A stretch of DNA of 64,000 nt from Eretmocerus hayati (GCA_029851415.1 CM056742.1:60352454-60416453), one strand, 5' to 3'. Positions 25,014 to 37,241 are shown, counted from the stretch's first letter. Made by a program: numbers and translations. The notes: a model not told the origin generated them from the sequence alone.

Positions 25014-27482
25014 TTGAATGCACTGAAAAATTTCACTCACCTCTCTTGACTAGTAATTGATTCAAGAACTTGAATAAAATCAAACAGACATTTTTATCAA
25101 CTCAAGTGGCCATATGCTAACTCCACCTGATTCGGAACTTATTAATTATCCTGATCCAAGGAGGTTTTATTTAGCTAATATTCCATACTGTAGCTACTTG
25201 GCTTATAGCTGCACGTACTGGCTCGTGCCTGTCAATACTTGCAGTAGTGATTGCTGCTACCTACAAAGTACGGAATAAGTTTGTGATGGATTTTAGAAAG
25301 GCGCTCCAAAGGCACGCAACAGTATGTGACGGGTACTGAACAAGTACGTGACGGATTCTGGAGCCCTCGCTCAACGAGCCGCGTGAACAGTAAATGCGTG
25401 TATGAGCCAAGTACGTTACGCGTACGTGACGGACTCTGAGAGCGGGTCATGGGGTACCATGAGGCAGTAGTTGCCAGCACGTAACAGGTACGGGACGAGT
25501 ATGTGACGGACTCCGTGAGCGCAGCTGGTCCGATGCGATGTACCTTGAATGACGGTGTGTCCTGCTACGTGATTGTCACGTAGTAAATATGTAATGACAC
25601 CAACGTACGCAGGGAATCAGTGAAGTGCTGTAATAACTGGCATCTTCAGAGGATTGATACAACGCAAATCAGTACAGCCTCTCAAAATTTTTCAGCGAGA
25701 GTTTTCATCCATATTCCGAATAAACTTGCGATCCATTCGGATAAGAGAGGATGTCTCGGAGTAATTCTCATCTTACTCGGTTTCTGAGCGACATTCACCT
25801 TCAGATAGAAGAGTGAGATGCTACAATCAATTGCGAGGTGATTTTTCGCCGCTCGTTTGTTACTGATGGCTCAATGTGTAGTTATTGAAGGAGACACTGG
25901 TAGGTGTGCTGCAAACATTTATTCAGAGGTTGAGTGAAGAAATGTTTGCAGCACATTCTCATTCATATTCACATATTCTCTCGTATAAGTTCCAAACAAC
26001 CGCCCAATGTTATATATTGTCAATGAATATATCAATCCCGTTGATATACAAGCAATGCTTTTTCACCGAGAAATTTTGGTTCCTTTTTTGGAATTCTTTC
26101 TCTCGGAATAATACCTTGTTTCCGTATTCCCTCAGATGACACGCATAGAGTTACAGAGTGCATCATCCCCAGAACGGGTCACCGAAACTATAGTTGTCAA
26201 CAACAGCAGTACACCAGTGAAGGTGCAGCCTGATTCAGGAGAAGACAACCTCGATTAAAATCTTTGCAATTACCTCAGCACATGAACTATCGAATTGAAC
26301 ATGTCAATATGAGTGTAGTCGATGCCTGTTCTTCCCTAACCATAATACGATCAATAATATATCATCATAACATATCATTATTCGGGAAAAAATAGTTTTT
26401 CGATTTACAAATTTGATAATTTATGTTCGTAAAATAATGTAGGATCAAAAAGTGGTTAGCAAGTATTTGGAACATGCCAACCCACAGAATCGAAGCAGGA
26501 AGTCGAATGGGGTTTCTCGGAAATGATAACACTCGCGTAGTTAAGGGAAGGCTATATAGAGCTATGTCTGTATACATTCATGAAATCCCCAACTCCATTT
26601 CGGAAAGAAATCGTTACCGTCAGATTGATTCCGTTCTTACCGCAAGATGCGACAAATGTGAGATGGAAATCTTCAAGATGAGCAAGCGCTCCGTTCAAAG
26701 CGGGATTTGATCTCACAGCAAGCATCATTCGTAGCTGAACTGCGGAATTCTCAGGCTCACCGATGCATTTTTATGTTTATCATAGGTTAGATTATACTTC
26801 TTTTGCGAGAGATAGGAAAATGATTCCATGTGCTCTTTAAGTCTCTGATAAATCCACGATTAAGATTCCGACGATTCGTGAACACACAAAAATCAAAATC
26901 ATATATGAAATTAATTGTAGAGCGGTTGAATATCCAACTTTGAACAGTTCCACATGTGTGAACATAGCTCGTGCAGCAGAAGATGGGTGAGACAAAATTC
27001 GCCTAATTCTCAGACGATGAATCTTTATTGAAGTCGAATACTCTTGACATCATCGTATCTTCTAACATAAAGAAGAAACCTGTTTTCTCATCCGACGCTC
27101 AGATTTGAACGAATGTACACCACCGGTCAAATATCTGAGAACACTTGGGAACCAAGCTGATGATTTCCAGAGTTGGATATCTCAGAACCTATTGATCGTA
27201 GAGAGCTCTGCGTTGTCGCATTTTGTAGTTTATATCGAGCACTTTCAAGTCTATTTTCAGTATTTTCGGTCCCGCGCATCATACCGCAGACACACGAGTC
27301 AGAAAAATGATTTTCTCGCAATTTTTCAGGCAAGGTACAAACGCTTGACAATTTTGGAGAAATTGTAGGATCTCTATGAGACCGATGACATCTTCAAGCC
27401 CATGGAAAAACCTTGATAATCCGTTGTTGAACGCGTCTCAAAGTGGTTCTAGTTCCGAGATCCAAGTGATTTAGATAGGTAG

Positions 27483-27672
27483 TTTTCCTCTCAAAAAATC
27501 TCTCAATAATCCAAAAATGATGAGAAACAGCCCACTTCGGGGCATCTGACCCTCATTTCTGCAAGAGTTCGACTCAACATCGAGATAGCCATCGAAAGTG
27601 AATGCTACCGACCTTGGACTGGGCTGTTCCTCATCATTTTTGGATTAACCGTGTAATTTTTTGAGAGAAAAA
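27483..27672. repeat. 190-bp foldback inside the left arm
   Basis: CTCTCAAAAAAT, AATCCAAAAATGATGAG and AACAGCCCA at 27486-27532 face TGGGCTGTT, CTCATCATTTTTGGATT and ATTTTTTGAGAG near 27622-27668. The arms are about 47 bp around a loop of about 90 bp. It lies in the part of the left arm that the right arm lacks, so it probably arrived with or within that extra segment. Confidence 0.7.
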
Positions 27673-29296
27673 GACCCGCAGACAATCTGTCATATCTCAA
27701 TGGCAGAAGAATTCATATCTCAATGGCGTCGGAGAACTGCTCATTTTGGCTCTGAGCCGAAGATGATCGCATCTTCTTGGAGCGATTGAAACGCGCAAAG
27801 TGGCGAGAGACCTGAAGAACTCGCTATCTCAGAAGGCTATTGTACGCGGCTCGGTTACCTTGCGACCCGCCGTGTTGCAGTGCAGGTATGAGACCGATAG
27901 GATGAGAGTGCAACTTTGCTCATCCACTTGCACATTATTTGGATATTCCTCTATAATAGTTGTTATGATATGTTTATACCTGTGAGCTTGGTTTTGGGGT
28001 TAAAGTTACTTGTTGCTACCACACGGATGCTCGAGAATCTCTTCGTGTACCAGTACGGTGAGCATTTTCCTCCCTTCTCGATATGTAGCTGAATCAACCT
28101 ATTTCTGATTTATTGCACATGACATGAGAGCTAATTGAAGTTTCATCTCAGAATTGGTCTGAGTTTTTTTTTAACACTGGTGACTTCTATGATTCGACGA
28201 GACAGACGATTGAAATTTTCGCCCGTAATCACAGATTTAAACAGAGGTTTTTGATGATCAAACCTTCAATTCTCATTAGACACAATAGATATTGAACTGA
28301 GTCATCTTCACATCGAGTAGATATAGAAAAAAATAGTACAGTTATACCCTTTCAAAGATAGGTATTCATCCTGACATATGAGGTAAGAATTGAAATTCTC
28401 GATTCACATTTCAAAATATGCCAGGACAATGCCTCTTTCAGAATATCCGCTCTCGCAGATAATTTTACTCAAATTGACCTTGCCTTGAGATATGTAACTC
28501 AGATAAATTATCAGTTTGTTCCGTTGAAGATTGCGTCTTCTGAAACTTTTGAGTGGACGACCAAACTTCTTGCATTCTTTTGGACACTCGCATTTGGGGA
28601 AGTTATTCAGCTTGACCTTGGCGCTGATCCACCTTATCATGAAAGTTACGACATTATCAAACCTATTCGTGGCAGAGATGGATAGATTCATTTTTCAAAA
28701 TAGGTACATTCGAGGAAAGTCTGGTGAAAACTCTTTGATTTTGAGCATTGGAAACTTGGTGCGAGCAAGCGGTTTTCCTGACTGGCCGTATTCGTCTTTC
28801 AAGTAATGGATATCACAAACATTCAAAACAGAGAATCCGTTTGGTAGCAACGAGTAACTTTAACCCCAAAACCAAGGTCACAGGTACATATGAACATATT
28901 ATAACAACTAGTATAGAGTAATATCCAAAAAATGTGCAAGTGGATGGGCAAAGTTGCACTCTCATCCTGTCGGTCTTATACGTGCACAGCAACACGGCGG
29001 GTCGCAAGTTAACCAAGCCACGTACAATAGCCTTCTGAGATAGCGACTTCTTCAGGTCTCTCGCCACTTCGCGCGTTTCCATTGCTCCAAGAAGATGCGA
29101 TCATCTTCGGCTCAAAGCCGGAATGAGCAGTTCTCCGACGCTCATTTCAGATACTAACTTCTTACAAGCTTTTCTCGGATAGTACTGTCTCCGACGCAAA
29201 GCCCAAATAGCAAGTTCTTGCTCCCATTCGACGAGTTCTGCAGTTCAGCTATGAATGATGCTTGCTGTAAGATCAAATCCCGCTTTAGACGGAGCG

Positions 29297-29566
29297 TTAG
29301 CTCATCTTGAAGATTTTCATCTCACATTTGTCGCATCTTGCGGTAAGAACGGAATCAATCTGGCGGTAAGGATTTCTTTTCGAAGTGAAGTTCGGGATAT
29401 CATGAATGTACACAGACATACCTCCATATACCCTTCCCTCAACTACGCGAGTGACATCATTTCCGAGAAACCTCATTCGAATTCCTCCTTCGATTCTGTG
29501 GGTGCAAGTTGGCATGTTCCAAGTACTTGCTAACCACTTTTTAATCCAACATTCATTTACAAACAT
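29297..29566 (-). other. Open frame kept in both arms of the 5.6-kb palindrome
   Basis: The minus-strand frame of 89 codons has a counterpart in the left arm on the plus strand at 26474-26710 (78 codons). The two share HRIE-G-RM-FLGND, VYIH-IPN, YRQIDSVLTARCDKCEM and IFKMS. Both stay open despite many nucleotide differences, and the CDKC pair could bind metal. No known family is recognised. It may be a fragment of an element-encoded protein or chance preservation. Confidence 0.35.
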
Positions 29567-29676
29567 GAATTATCAAGTTTGTAAATCCAAAAACTATTTT
29601 TTCCCGTATAATGATATGTTATGATGATATATTATTGATCATCCTATGGTTAGGGAAGAACAGGCATCGACTACAC

Positions 29677-29982
29677 TCACACTGACATGTTCAACTCGAT
29701 AGTTCGTGTGATAAGGTGATTGCAAAGACTTGAATCGAGGTTGTCTTCTTCTGAATCAGGCTGCACCTTCACAGGTGTACTACTGCTGTTGACAACGATA
29801 GTTTCAATGACCCGTTGTGGGGATGATGCCCTCTGTAAATCTATGCGTGTCATCTCAGAGAATACGGAAACGAGGTATTGTTCCGAGAGAATGAATTCCA
29901 AAAAAGGAACCAAAATTCCTCGGTGGAAAAGCATTGCTTGTATATCAACGGGATTAATGTACTCATTGACAATATATAACAT
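29677..29982 (-). other. Second open frame in the right palindrome arm
   Basis: This minus-strand frame of 101 codons reads LYIVNEYINPVDIQAMLFHR, FLEFILSEQYLVSVF, ASSPQRV and TPVKVQPDSEEDNLD. The left-arm counterpart (about 26010-26310, plus strand) keeps most residues but has stops. No family is recognised. With the 29297-29566 frame and a third one at 28813-29082, it suggests that the duplicated segment once carried one longer gene. Confidence 0.35.
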
Positions 29983-30849
29983 TGGGTGGTTGTTTGGAAC
30001 TTATACGAGAGAATATCGGCATTCCTTCACTCAACCTCTGAATCAATGTTTGCAGCACACCTACCAGTGTCTTCTTCAATAACTACACATTGAGCCATCA
30101 GTAACAAACAAGCGGCAAAAAATCACCTCGCAATTGATCGTAGCAGCTCACTCTCTTATCTGAAGGTGAATGTCGCTTAGAGACCGAGTAAGATGGGAAT
30201 TACTTTGAAACATCCTCTCTCATCCGAATCGATCTTAAGTTTACTCGGAATCTGAATGAAAACTCTCGCTGAAGAAGTTCGAGATCCTGTGCTGATTTGC
30301 GTTGTATCAATCCTCTGAAGATGCCAGTTGTTACAGCGCTTAACTGATTCCCTGCGTACGTTGGTGTCATTACATATTCACTACGTGACAATTACGTAGC
30401 AGGACACACCGTCATTCAAGGTACATTCAATCAGGCCAGCTGCGCTCACGGAGTCCGTCACATACTCGTCCCGTACCTGTTGTGTGCTGGCAATTACTGC
30501 CTCATGGTACTCCATGACCCGCTCTCAGAATCCGTAACGTACTCGTAACGTACTTTGCCCATACACGCATTTACTGTCACATGGCTCGTTGAGCGAGGGC
30601 TTCAGAATCCGTCACATACTAGTTCAGTACCCGTCACATACTGGCAACTACCGTTTCGTGCTTTTGGAGCGCCCTTCCAAAATACATCACATACTCATTC
30701 CGTACTTTCTAGGGAGCAGCAATTACTACTGCGAGTATTGACAGGTACGAGCCAGTACGTGCAGCTATAAGCCAAGTAGCTACAGTATGGAATATTAGCT
30801 ACTTCCCCCTTGTCCTGATCTAAAACCAATTACACTTCATCTGGCTTGA

Positions 30850-31200
30850 AACTGATCCGTTCATTCATCATCTTCATCATGTCATCAACTCACATCCTAC
30901 CAACATTCATTCACTTTATTTCCATCATTTTCGCTCGTTATCATCTTCAACACATATTCACTCATCATACATTCCAACTCATCCATCGTCATCATTACAT
31001 CAGCTCACATCACTTTATTCATCCATTCACTCCATGTCCATCATCACCATTCATTCATCATCTTCAATACGCACATTTACTCACCATCATTTTCGTCAAA
31101 CAATTCATAATCAGACAATGCCAATGATCGCCTCCTTAGAGAACCATTTCTGCATGCACATAAGACTTCTCTAAGTAGAAGGGTGGGGCATTCATTCTCT
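30850..31200. repeat. Second CATC-rich simple-sequence tract
   Basis: CATCATCTTCATCA-type words fill 30860-31110, directly after the right end of the 5.6-kb palindrome. GCCAATGATCGCCTCCTTAG follows at 31124, as in the 23-kb tract. The two tracts lie on the same strand, so the palindrome may have been inserted in, or duplicated beside, such a tract. Confidence 0.65.
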
Positions 31201-31204
31201 TTCA

Positions 31205-32075
31205 TTCCATATACTAGCGTAATGCCTCGCGTTGCTCGGCTTATGAATGCTCCCGAGAAGCGTATTGGAACCCTGAAAATGTTTCGGTAGATCGAAAAAA
31301 GACTAAACATTCATTTGAATTCAGTTGTTGATCATGGATGTCCTTAAAACTTTCTTCATTCGCACAATGTGATCTTCCAAATCGAATAAATAGTCCGCTG
31401 AGTTCTGTTGAGATGGAATGTCCAATTTCGATGAGATCCGAGATCGACTATCTGTGTGACATTATTCGAGGATTGTACATAGACAAAGGCGTTCTGACCC
31501 AAAAATGTTGTTCCGCAGTGTGATTGATTGTACGTCATCTCAATTCATCATTCCATTTGTGTTCTAAATTTTTTCATCGTCTCAAACTTATCTAAATCAT
31601 CAAAATATCATGTGATCGAAATTAGTCGAATCCTATGGGCTATCCCTCCTTCCAATGGATTCCAAACAATACGCAATTGCTCATCGTGAGGTTAAATGTT
31701 CCAACTTCAAAATAACATTGAAGAATTTCTCGTTAGCAACGAATCTGAAACCATCACAGAGATGAGGAATATAGTCCAGATCCCCGAATTTAGAGTAAAA
31801 AATCTTCGAATATCGTTACACGAATAATAACTGAACGCAAATCTCATCAAAGTTGGACATTTCTTTTCCAATAGAACTGAAAAGACAGATTGTTAGATTT
31901 GAAAGATCACATTGCGCGAACCAAAAACAACTTGAGAACATTTATGATCAACCATTAAATTTGGATGGAAATCAAGTCTTTTTTTCGATTTATAAAAACA
32001 TTTCCAGAGTCTAATTTGCCTCTCTGGAGCATTTACAAGCCGAGCAACGCGAGGTATCACGCTAGTCACCCATAA
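31205..32075. mobile_element. About 870-bp diverged foldback element
   Basis: ACTAGCGTAATGCCTCGCG then TTGCTCGGCTT (31214-31243) faces its reverse complement near 32036-32065 with two mismatches in 30 bp. Pairing continues inwards through AATGCTCC, ATGTTT, TCGAAAAAAGACT and TGTCCAA-type words to about 31620 and 31650. The inner arms are much more diverged than the tips. Confidence 0.65.
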
Positions 32076-33236
32076 AGCTCCGTCTGAGAAGACCCATTAA
32101 GAGCAAAATTCTGGAGATATTATCAATTTCAAGATACTGATCTCAATTTTCGGCTCCAACCTGGATATTCACATAACTCCGATACAAAGTCGATCTGGGA
32201 TGGACAAAAGATCACGTAACACCTCATTTAAGTCGTAGAATCAAATACTTCATCGCGGAGGGAATTCAATTTTTCGACCTCTCACCATTGGTCGGTCTTA
32301 ACTGATATAATCCAGTTGAAATGTCTAATCGACTGCTGTGTTACTTTTTTTCTGGCTTCGTAAACGTATCATACCGTCAGAAGAATTTTTCGACATCTGG
32401 ACGAACAATATCACCGGATGCTATGATTATCTGCATCAGAACCCATAGTTAAACGGAGCAATGAACGATTTTAATGGGTAAGCGCTAATCAGTTCGATTC
32501 ATCATAGGAATAATTCATCGTACTCATAAGTGCCCAGTGTGAATCGTGTAAGCATAGCCCAGAACACGGGGACAATGAAAAGATAATTGACCCGAGTTGC
32601 AGTGGTAAGTACTCGCAAAACATAGAAAAACAATGACAAAAAATTCGAAAGTGTCCCAAAGTTACCCAAGATAACGGTATATGTTCGTTCAATATCTTCC
32701 AATATTTCAGTCGGATTCGAATGTTCAGCTGAGCCTGATCTGCTCCAAATTGCATTGGTTGGTGAAGTTGTCCAATACGCTGCTAAAATGAATCAGCAGA
32801 ATGCATCCTTATGGCGAATTTTGCCTGAGTAGTTCGATCGAATTGCATATCAAAAATCAATTTAGAATGTAACAAACGTAAAGTTGATTTGGGTGGGTTT
32901 ACTGTATATTGAGTTATTCTTTCGAGGAAGATTCTTAAGGCCAGTCCGTAGTGCTTACACTTGCTCACTACTCCATAGATAGTGCCACGGTGATTTGCAT
33001 AGTGTAATTCCAACAATAATTAATTTTTTAATAGTTGCAAACACTTTTTGGATCAAATCATTGAGTCCGAGGGAAAACCAAAATGCCTAAGCCTTGCGGC
33101 AATCAGGTCCTAATCTGACCACAGATTTGGGGCCAGTGACTGCACTGCGTACCAGAGGGCATGAGACCCCTATCGGACGCCCAATAGCTATGCGACGCGG
33201 AAGATAGCTTTCTGGCTGAGAATCTTATTCGCTTAC
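32076..33236. other. Non-genic stretch
   Basis: Only short frames without recognisable motifs. The part at 33060-33230 is GC-richer and looks like element-derived sequence, but I cannot name it. Confidence 0.35.
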
Positions 33237-33420
33237 GACATATGCATATAGATCGCAAAAATCTGGTACCACTGGACGCTGCAGGCAGATTATATTATCA
33301 GTATTGCAATGAAGTATCACAAAAACATTTCCTGACATTTTTCCGCGAGGTTTCTGAAAGATTTCATCGAAATATCACACTCAAACGTTTCCCTGAAATA
33401 TTCTCATGCTATGTGGGGAC
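33237..33420. repeat. Composite of two dispersed repeats also seen at 20.5 and 24.9 kb
   Basis: 33237-33302 matches 24855-24920 (CTGGACGCTGCAGGCAGATT core). 33305-33375 matches 20535-20605 (ACAAAAACATTTCCT and GAGGTTTCTGAAAGATTTCA). Both matches are in direct orientation and clearly diverged. Confidence 0.65.
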
Positions 33421-34105
33421 ATAGCCGGGACTCTGTCGTAACGATCGTTCTTGATTTCCTCTGGTACTGGAAACATTTTTAGGCACTCTTTTGACTGGAA
33501 TCGACTGAAAAAAATTTTTCAATTGATGGGAAGTAGGTGCCAGTCACAATGATGAGGTTGTTCTTGCCGAGGATGTCCAATATCAAAAAAATTTATGGGG
33601 AAATCTCTTTCATTCTATCAAAGCTTGTTGAGTAATGAACAGCTCTAGTGATGGACGAGGATTGGAATTTCAGATGCAGTTCAATATTATCCAATCATAC
33701 TGATGATATTGAGTTCAGTTCAGAGAGTAGAGATGTGACCCTAGTGCAGTCGTAACTCTCTCTCTCGCAAAGCTACTGACTTGACAAATATCGAACTTGG
33801 ATATGAGATATTCTCCTGAGTATGGATCTTCATACTAACATGAGGAAGTAGGATGTGATGAATGTGCAATTTTGGTTATGAGCTGATCCCAGTTATTTTC
33901 CCCGATCCATTGATTAGAATTTTTCATCAAGTTGGAGGCTGCGTGCCGTCCGTCTACCCCCTCCCACCTTTCATTAACCTCGACAGTATACGCCAAACAC
34001 CAACTTTCCGCACAAATGTATCAAATAATATCGTAAGCAACTCGGGCGCAATTCTACACCCTCGTCTCCGAGAATTCCGCGCGTGAATGTTGAACTCTTA
34101 TGCTA
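33421..34105. other. Non-genic stretch
   Basis: No gene, repeat or RNA structure recognised. Confidence 0.35.
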
Positions 34106-34400
34106 GGACGTATTTTTGCGCACGGCGAACCGTGTCCGAAAGAATTTTTCGATACACTGTGCGTGAAAGTGAACTTTGCGCACAGTTCGTCGACTCTCAC
34201 TCACAGTTTATCGAAAAGTATAGTTAGATACACGAGCGTAAAACCTATTATTCGCATCCTCGTGATGATTCCGACCCTCGCCTGCGGCTCGGGCCAGAAA
34301 CCCATCATTCGGACGCGAATAAAACGTTTTACGCCCTATCGAAATGTACTGTTAAACCACTCTACACCATTCGGGAAAGTTACAACTGTGCGCACAGTTC
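34106..34400. repeat. Dispersed repeat family, copy 3
   Basis: This is the same ordered set of words as at 11.05-11.28 kb: CACTGTGCGTGAAAGT, CACAGTTCGTCGACTCTCAC, ACAGTTTATCGAAAAGTATA, TGCGGCTCGGGCCAGAAACC and GACGCGAATAAAACGTTTTA, then CGCCC. It holds an extra segment near 34255-34275 relative to copy 2. Confidence 0.75.
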
Positions 34401-34499
34401 ACTTTCACGCACTCATTTCGGAGACTCGTGGCTAGAATTCTTCTGCACCCTTGTTGCCTCATGTACTATTCACCACTAAAAGTCAATATCAAACCCGTG

Positions 34500-35400
34500 T
34501 GAGCGTAGGTGTTACCTTCTTACGCAGGTGGTTGCCGCGCACATCTTTTTTGAAGGGCTCACGAAAGGTGCCGATGGAATCTGCTCTCCACAACTTTCGC
34601 TGAAAGGTCTCTGGAAGTTCTCGGGGAGCTGTTGATGCAAGCGGTCCCTCAGAACTTTCACTGGAAGGTTTCTGGAAGGCTTACGGAAAAAGTTGGAGAA
34701 AACTGTTTCCGGAGAAAATATTGAAGATGACTGTGAACGGATTCTGGAGAATGTGGCCAAAGCTTTTGCAACAACGTCCGCGAAGTTCTACCGAAATTTC
34801 CACTGCGAGGCTTCTGGAAGATCCCAAGAACTATTTTTGGGCAGTTTCTCAACTCTCGACGATCGGTAGTGGGTCGCGTTGCAGTGGTTCTCACTGTGGA
34901 GGATGGAGCATGAATATTTTCATCGGTGATGATGCGCTGTGCAGTGTCCGTCGGCAAATCTGCGTACTTGTGATGGATGGCTCCCGTCGCCGGCGCGATG
35001 GACGCAACGTCGAGGTTAGCAATCGCCTCAGGAGGCGCTTCCGCTGGCAATCGTTGACAACAAACCGGCGCAGCAGCCTTTGTGGCTTCGGGTCGTGCGG
35101 TTGTCGCGGCAATCGCTTTGTGGCGCAAGCCCGTCGGATCGATGCTTACCTTCGCTGTGGCTCGTTGGTGCGCTGCATCTGCAAAAACTGCAAAGCCAGC
35201 TCGAGGCACAGATATTACTACTTGGCACCCGCTGGATATCTCAAACTCTCACTCTTGCCCTTGTCGTCGATGTTCCAGGCCACGCTCGTTTTCCCGGCCG
35301 TTGTGCTGCATCGGCCACCCGCTTATCCGCCATCGTTCTGGGAAGACCACCCTCGTGCCTCAATTTCGACACCAAAAGATGTGTAAGACAATTAATTTTT
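34500..35400. other. GC-rich segment with overlapping frames on both strands, unassigned
   Basis: The base composition is clearly richer in G+C than the flanks. Frames of 221 codons (plus, 34721-35386) and 183 codons (minus, 34658-35209) overlap. Neither shows a motif I know; both are rich in Arg, Ser or Ala as expected from composition. The left part repeats GG(T/A)(C/T)TCTGGAAG words. It may be a non-coding GC-rich island, a decayed element or an exon. Confidence 0.3.
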
Positions 35401-35974
35401 CAGAGTCGTAATTCAGTCATTTTGGTTCATTCTATGGAAATTAGCTGCTTAAGATTCAAATACAACAAAAGGTGATCGAATTCCTAGTTTTAGAAGAGGA
35501 TAGCTTATTGACCCGATCAATGATCAGACGAAAGTGCGTGAGAGCGACGATCCGAGCCTGATTCGCAAACTGCAAGTCATTGGTCCCGGAGAAATAAATC
35601 AAAGGCAAGAAACTGTTCGGAACGGAGCTCTGTTGCCAACGCCCACGAACAACCTAAATTCACCCGCTGCGGGGTCCCTCTTCTGACTTATATGTCGGGA
35701 ACGAGGTACGTATGCCCCCGATGATACCCTCGTAATCACCGTGATACGACCTCAACATGGCCTCCACCATATGGCGAGATCTTTCGAACGATAATAAAAT
35801 ACATTCATCGATTTGGGATTGAACGGAATGAATCAGGCTTGCGTTATGAGCTCATAACATGTGTGTAACAGATATTTTGAGTTCAGCTCAACGATTTGAT
35901 GATGATCTTTTGCGAATGATCATCGAATCAAAGACTTCTTACCATCATGCGTAGTCCAAATCTCCAGTGGACAT
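35401..35974. other. Non-genic stretch, possibly the 5' part of LINE copy A
   Basis: Similarity to LINE copy B is recognisable only from about 35975 on. The GC-richer block near 35590-35690 may be decayed element sequence. Confidence 0.3.
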
Positions 35975-36388
35975 TTAGTCGGGAAAGTGATTCGGGCTAA
36001 ACGTTCAATCGCCAATAATTATTCCACGGCTAATAACATCCAGCTCGATCTACTTGACTCAGGTGCGAAAGCTCATGTGCCGAACCGTAAAATCTTTATA
36101 AATCAAATGCTCCCCCTTGAGGAGTAAAAGGAATACACACGTTTGAGATCGGTTGTACGCGGTTTGGGTCTAAGATACGTCTGGAACAGCGGTGGACGTT
36201 TCTGGGTCAGGCGGAAAAATGGTGAGCGAGCGCATACGTTCGAATCCCTCGCTGATCTGCAGGTCATTCAAACGGCTTGTCGAAGTGTTCCAAAACGTAC
36301 TTGTGAGTCCTCTAACAATACCCAGAGCTGCACAGCCGTTCCGGAGCAGAGCCGAGTTCCGGCAGCGGAACCAGCGGAGGCTCCTTAA
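35975..36388 (+). pseudogene. LINE copy A ORF1, C-terminal part
   Basis: The frame reads RAKRSIANNYSTA, HVPNRKIFINQMLP, then TAA at 36125-36127, then on in the same frame KEYTRLRSVVRGLGLRYVW, GGRFWVRRKNGE and DLQVIQTACRSVP to TAA at 36386-36388. The sequence YVWxSGGxFxVRRxNGE, with following I/L-rich residues, is the C-terminal domain seen in ORF1 proteins of many insect LINEs, believed to bind RNA. Copy B has the same frame without the internal stop. The N-terminal half is not visible in copy A. Confidence 0.75.
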
Positions 36389-36433
36389 CTGAATACGGCT
36401 GCTGAGGAGCGACGAGGGGGTAGAGGTTCCTTA

Positions 36434-37241
36434 AGAGCGGGATTTATCAACCTTAACTCCCTGACAGATAAGATTGAGCATCTACGCTTGCTCGTCACTG
36501 ACGATCCCTCCTATCATTTATTTGGGGTGGCCGAGTCGAAGCTAGATGAGTATGTGGATGACAGTCTCGTTCAGATTCCAGGTGTTTCATTGTTGCGACA
36601 AGATTGCAACAAAGAGGGTGGAGGAGTTGCCTAGTATGTGCGCAATGACTTCAAAGTTGAGAAGTTGATTTCGTCGAATACTTTTGGGCCGGGGAAACCT
36701 GGCGTGCCTAAATTTCTTTTCTGTAGCGTACAGCAAGGCAGTTCACTCCCAATATTAGTCGTGACCCCCAAAAATCGCCATGCAGAAGGATGATGTGCTG
36801 TTCGGCTCGTTAGGCCGGCTGTGTGGAGATTACAGTCACAAAATCATCATGGATGATCTGAACGCTGACTTGTTGGATACTGCTCATCCCGACACCAAGA
36901 CACTGACTGCACTGACAGGAAAACTAGCCTTGCAGATAGTGCAGCATGTCCCGACCCACCAACACAACCCCAACGTATCTCATACATGGATTGATTACAT
37001 CTATGAAGATGACAACGACACCATTACTGACTTTCACGACAGACACCTGCCTAGTTCCGGGGGACACTCGGTCACTGACGTCACCATCAACGTCTTCACC
37101 CCTACTCCGCCAAAAAATTCCTCCAAGTATAGGGATTTTCGTAACATCACTCGGAGATACTTAATGACCGTCTGCTTCGCTGTGACTGGACAGCTCTTGA
37201 AAATTCCGAAACCAGTTTGGAAGACGCAATTCACTGCTTGA
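36434..37241 (+). pseudogene. LINE copy A endonuclease domain
   Basis: GFINLNSLTDKIEHLRLLV opens an AP-endonuclease-type domain, which in active elements nicks the target DNA. FGVAESKLDE (the usual E-T-W/K position), the GGGVA block and a DDLNADLLD segment (equivalent to GDFNA) follow. TAG at 36632 interrupts the GGVA-YVRND block. A frame change near 36765 shifts the rest (MQKDDVL onwards) into another frame, which runs to TGA at 37239-37241. The later HTWIDYIY and GHSVTD blocks are the metal- and phosphate-binding end of the fold, with SDH read here as SVTD. Confidence 0.75.

Larger units (their letters stand above)
25160..30815. mobile_element. 5.6-kb inverted duplication (large palindrome)
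   Basis: The left arm (about 25160-28040) is the reverse complement of the right arm (about 28835-30815). Anchors, left then right: AGCTAATATTCCATACTGTA at 25170 and its complement at about 30780-30800; GGTAGGTGTGCTGCAAACAT at 25900 and about 30050; GATGATCGCATCTTCTTGGA near 27762 and about 29090; TTGGTTTTGGGGTTAAAGTT near 27992 and about 28870. The left arm carries about 970 bp (26748-27715) where the right arm has only about 100 bp (29140-29245). The spacer of about 790 bp is unique. The arms are clearly diverged, with many substitutions. It could be a foldback transposon or an inverted segmental duplication; I could not define target duplications. Confidence 0.82.

Noticed and set aside
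34658..35386. Plus 221-codon and minus 183-codon frames
   Set aside because: They overlap each other in a GC-rich segment and neither has a recognisable motif, so I list the segment but not a gene.
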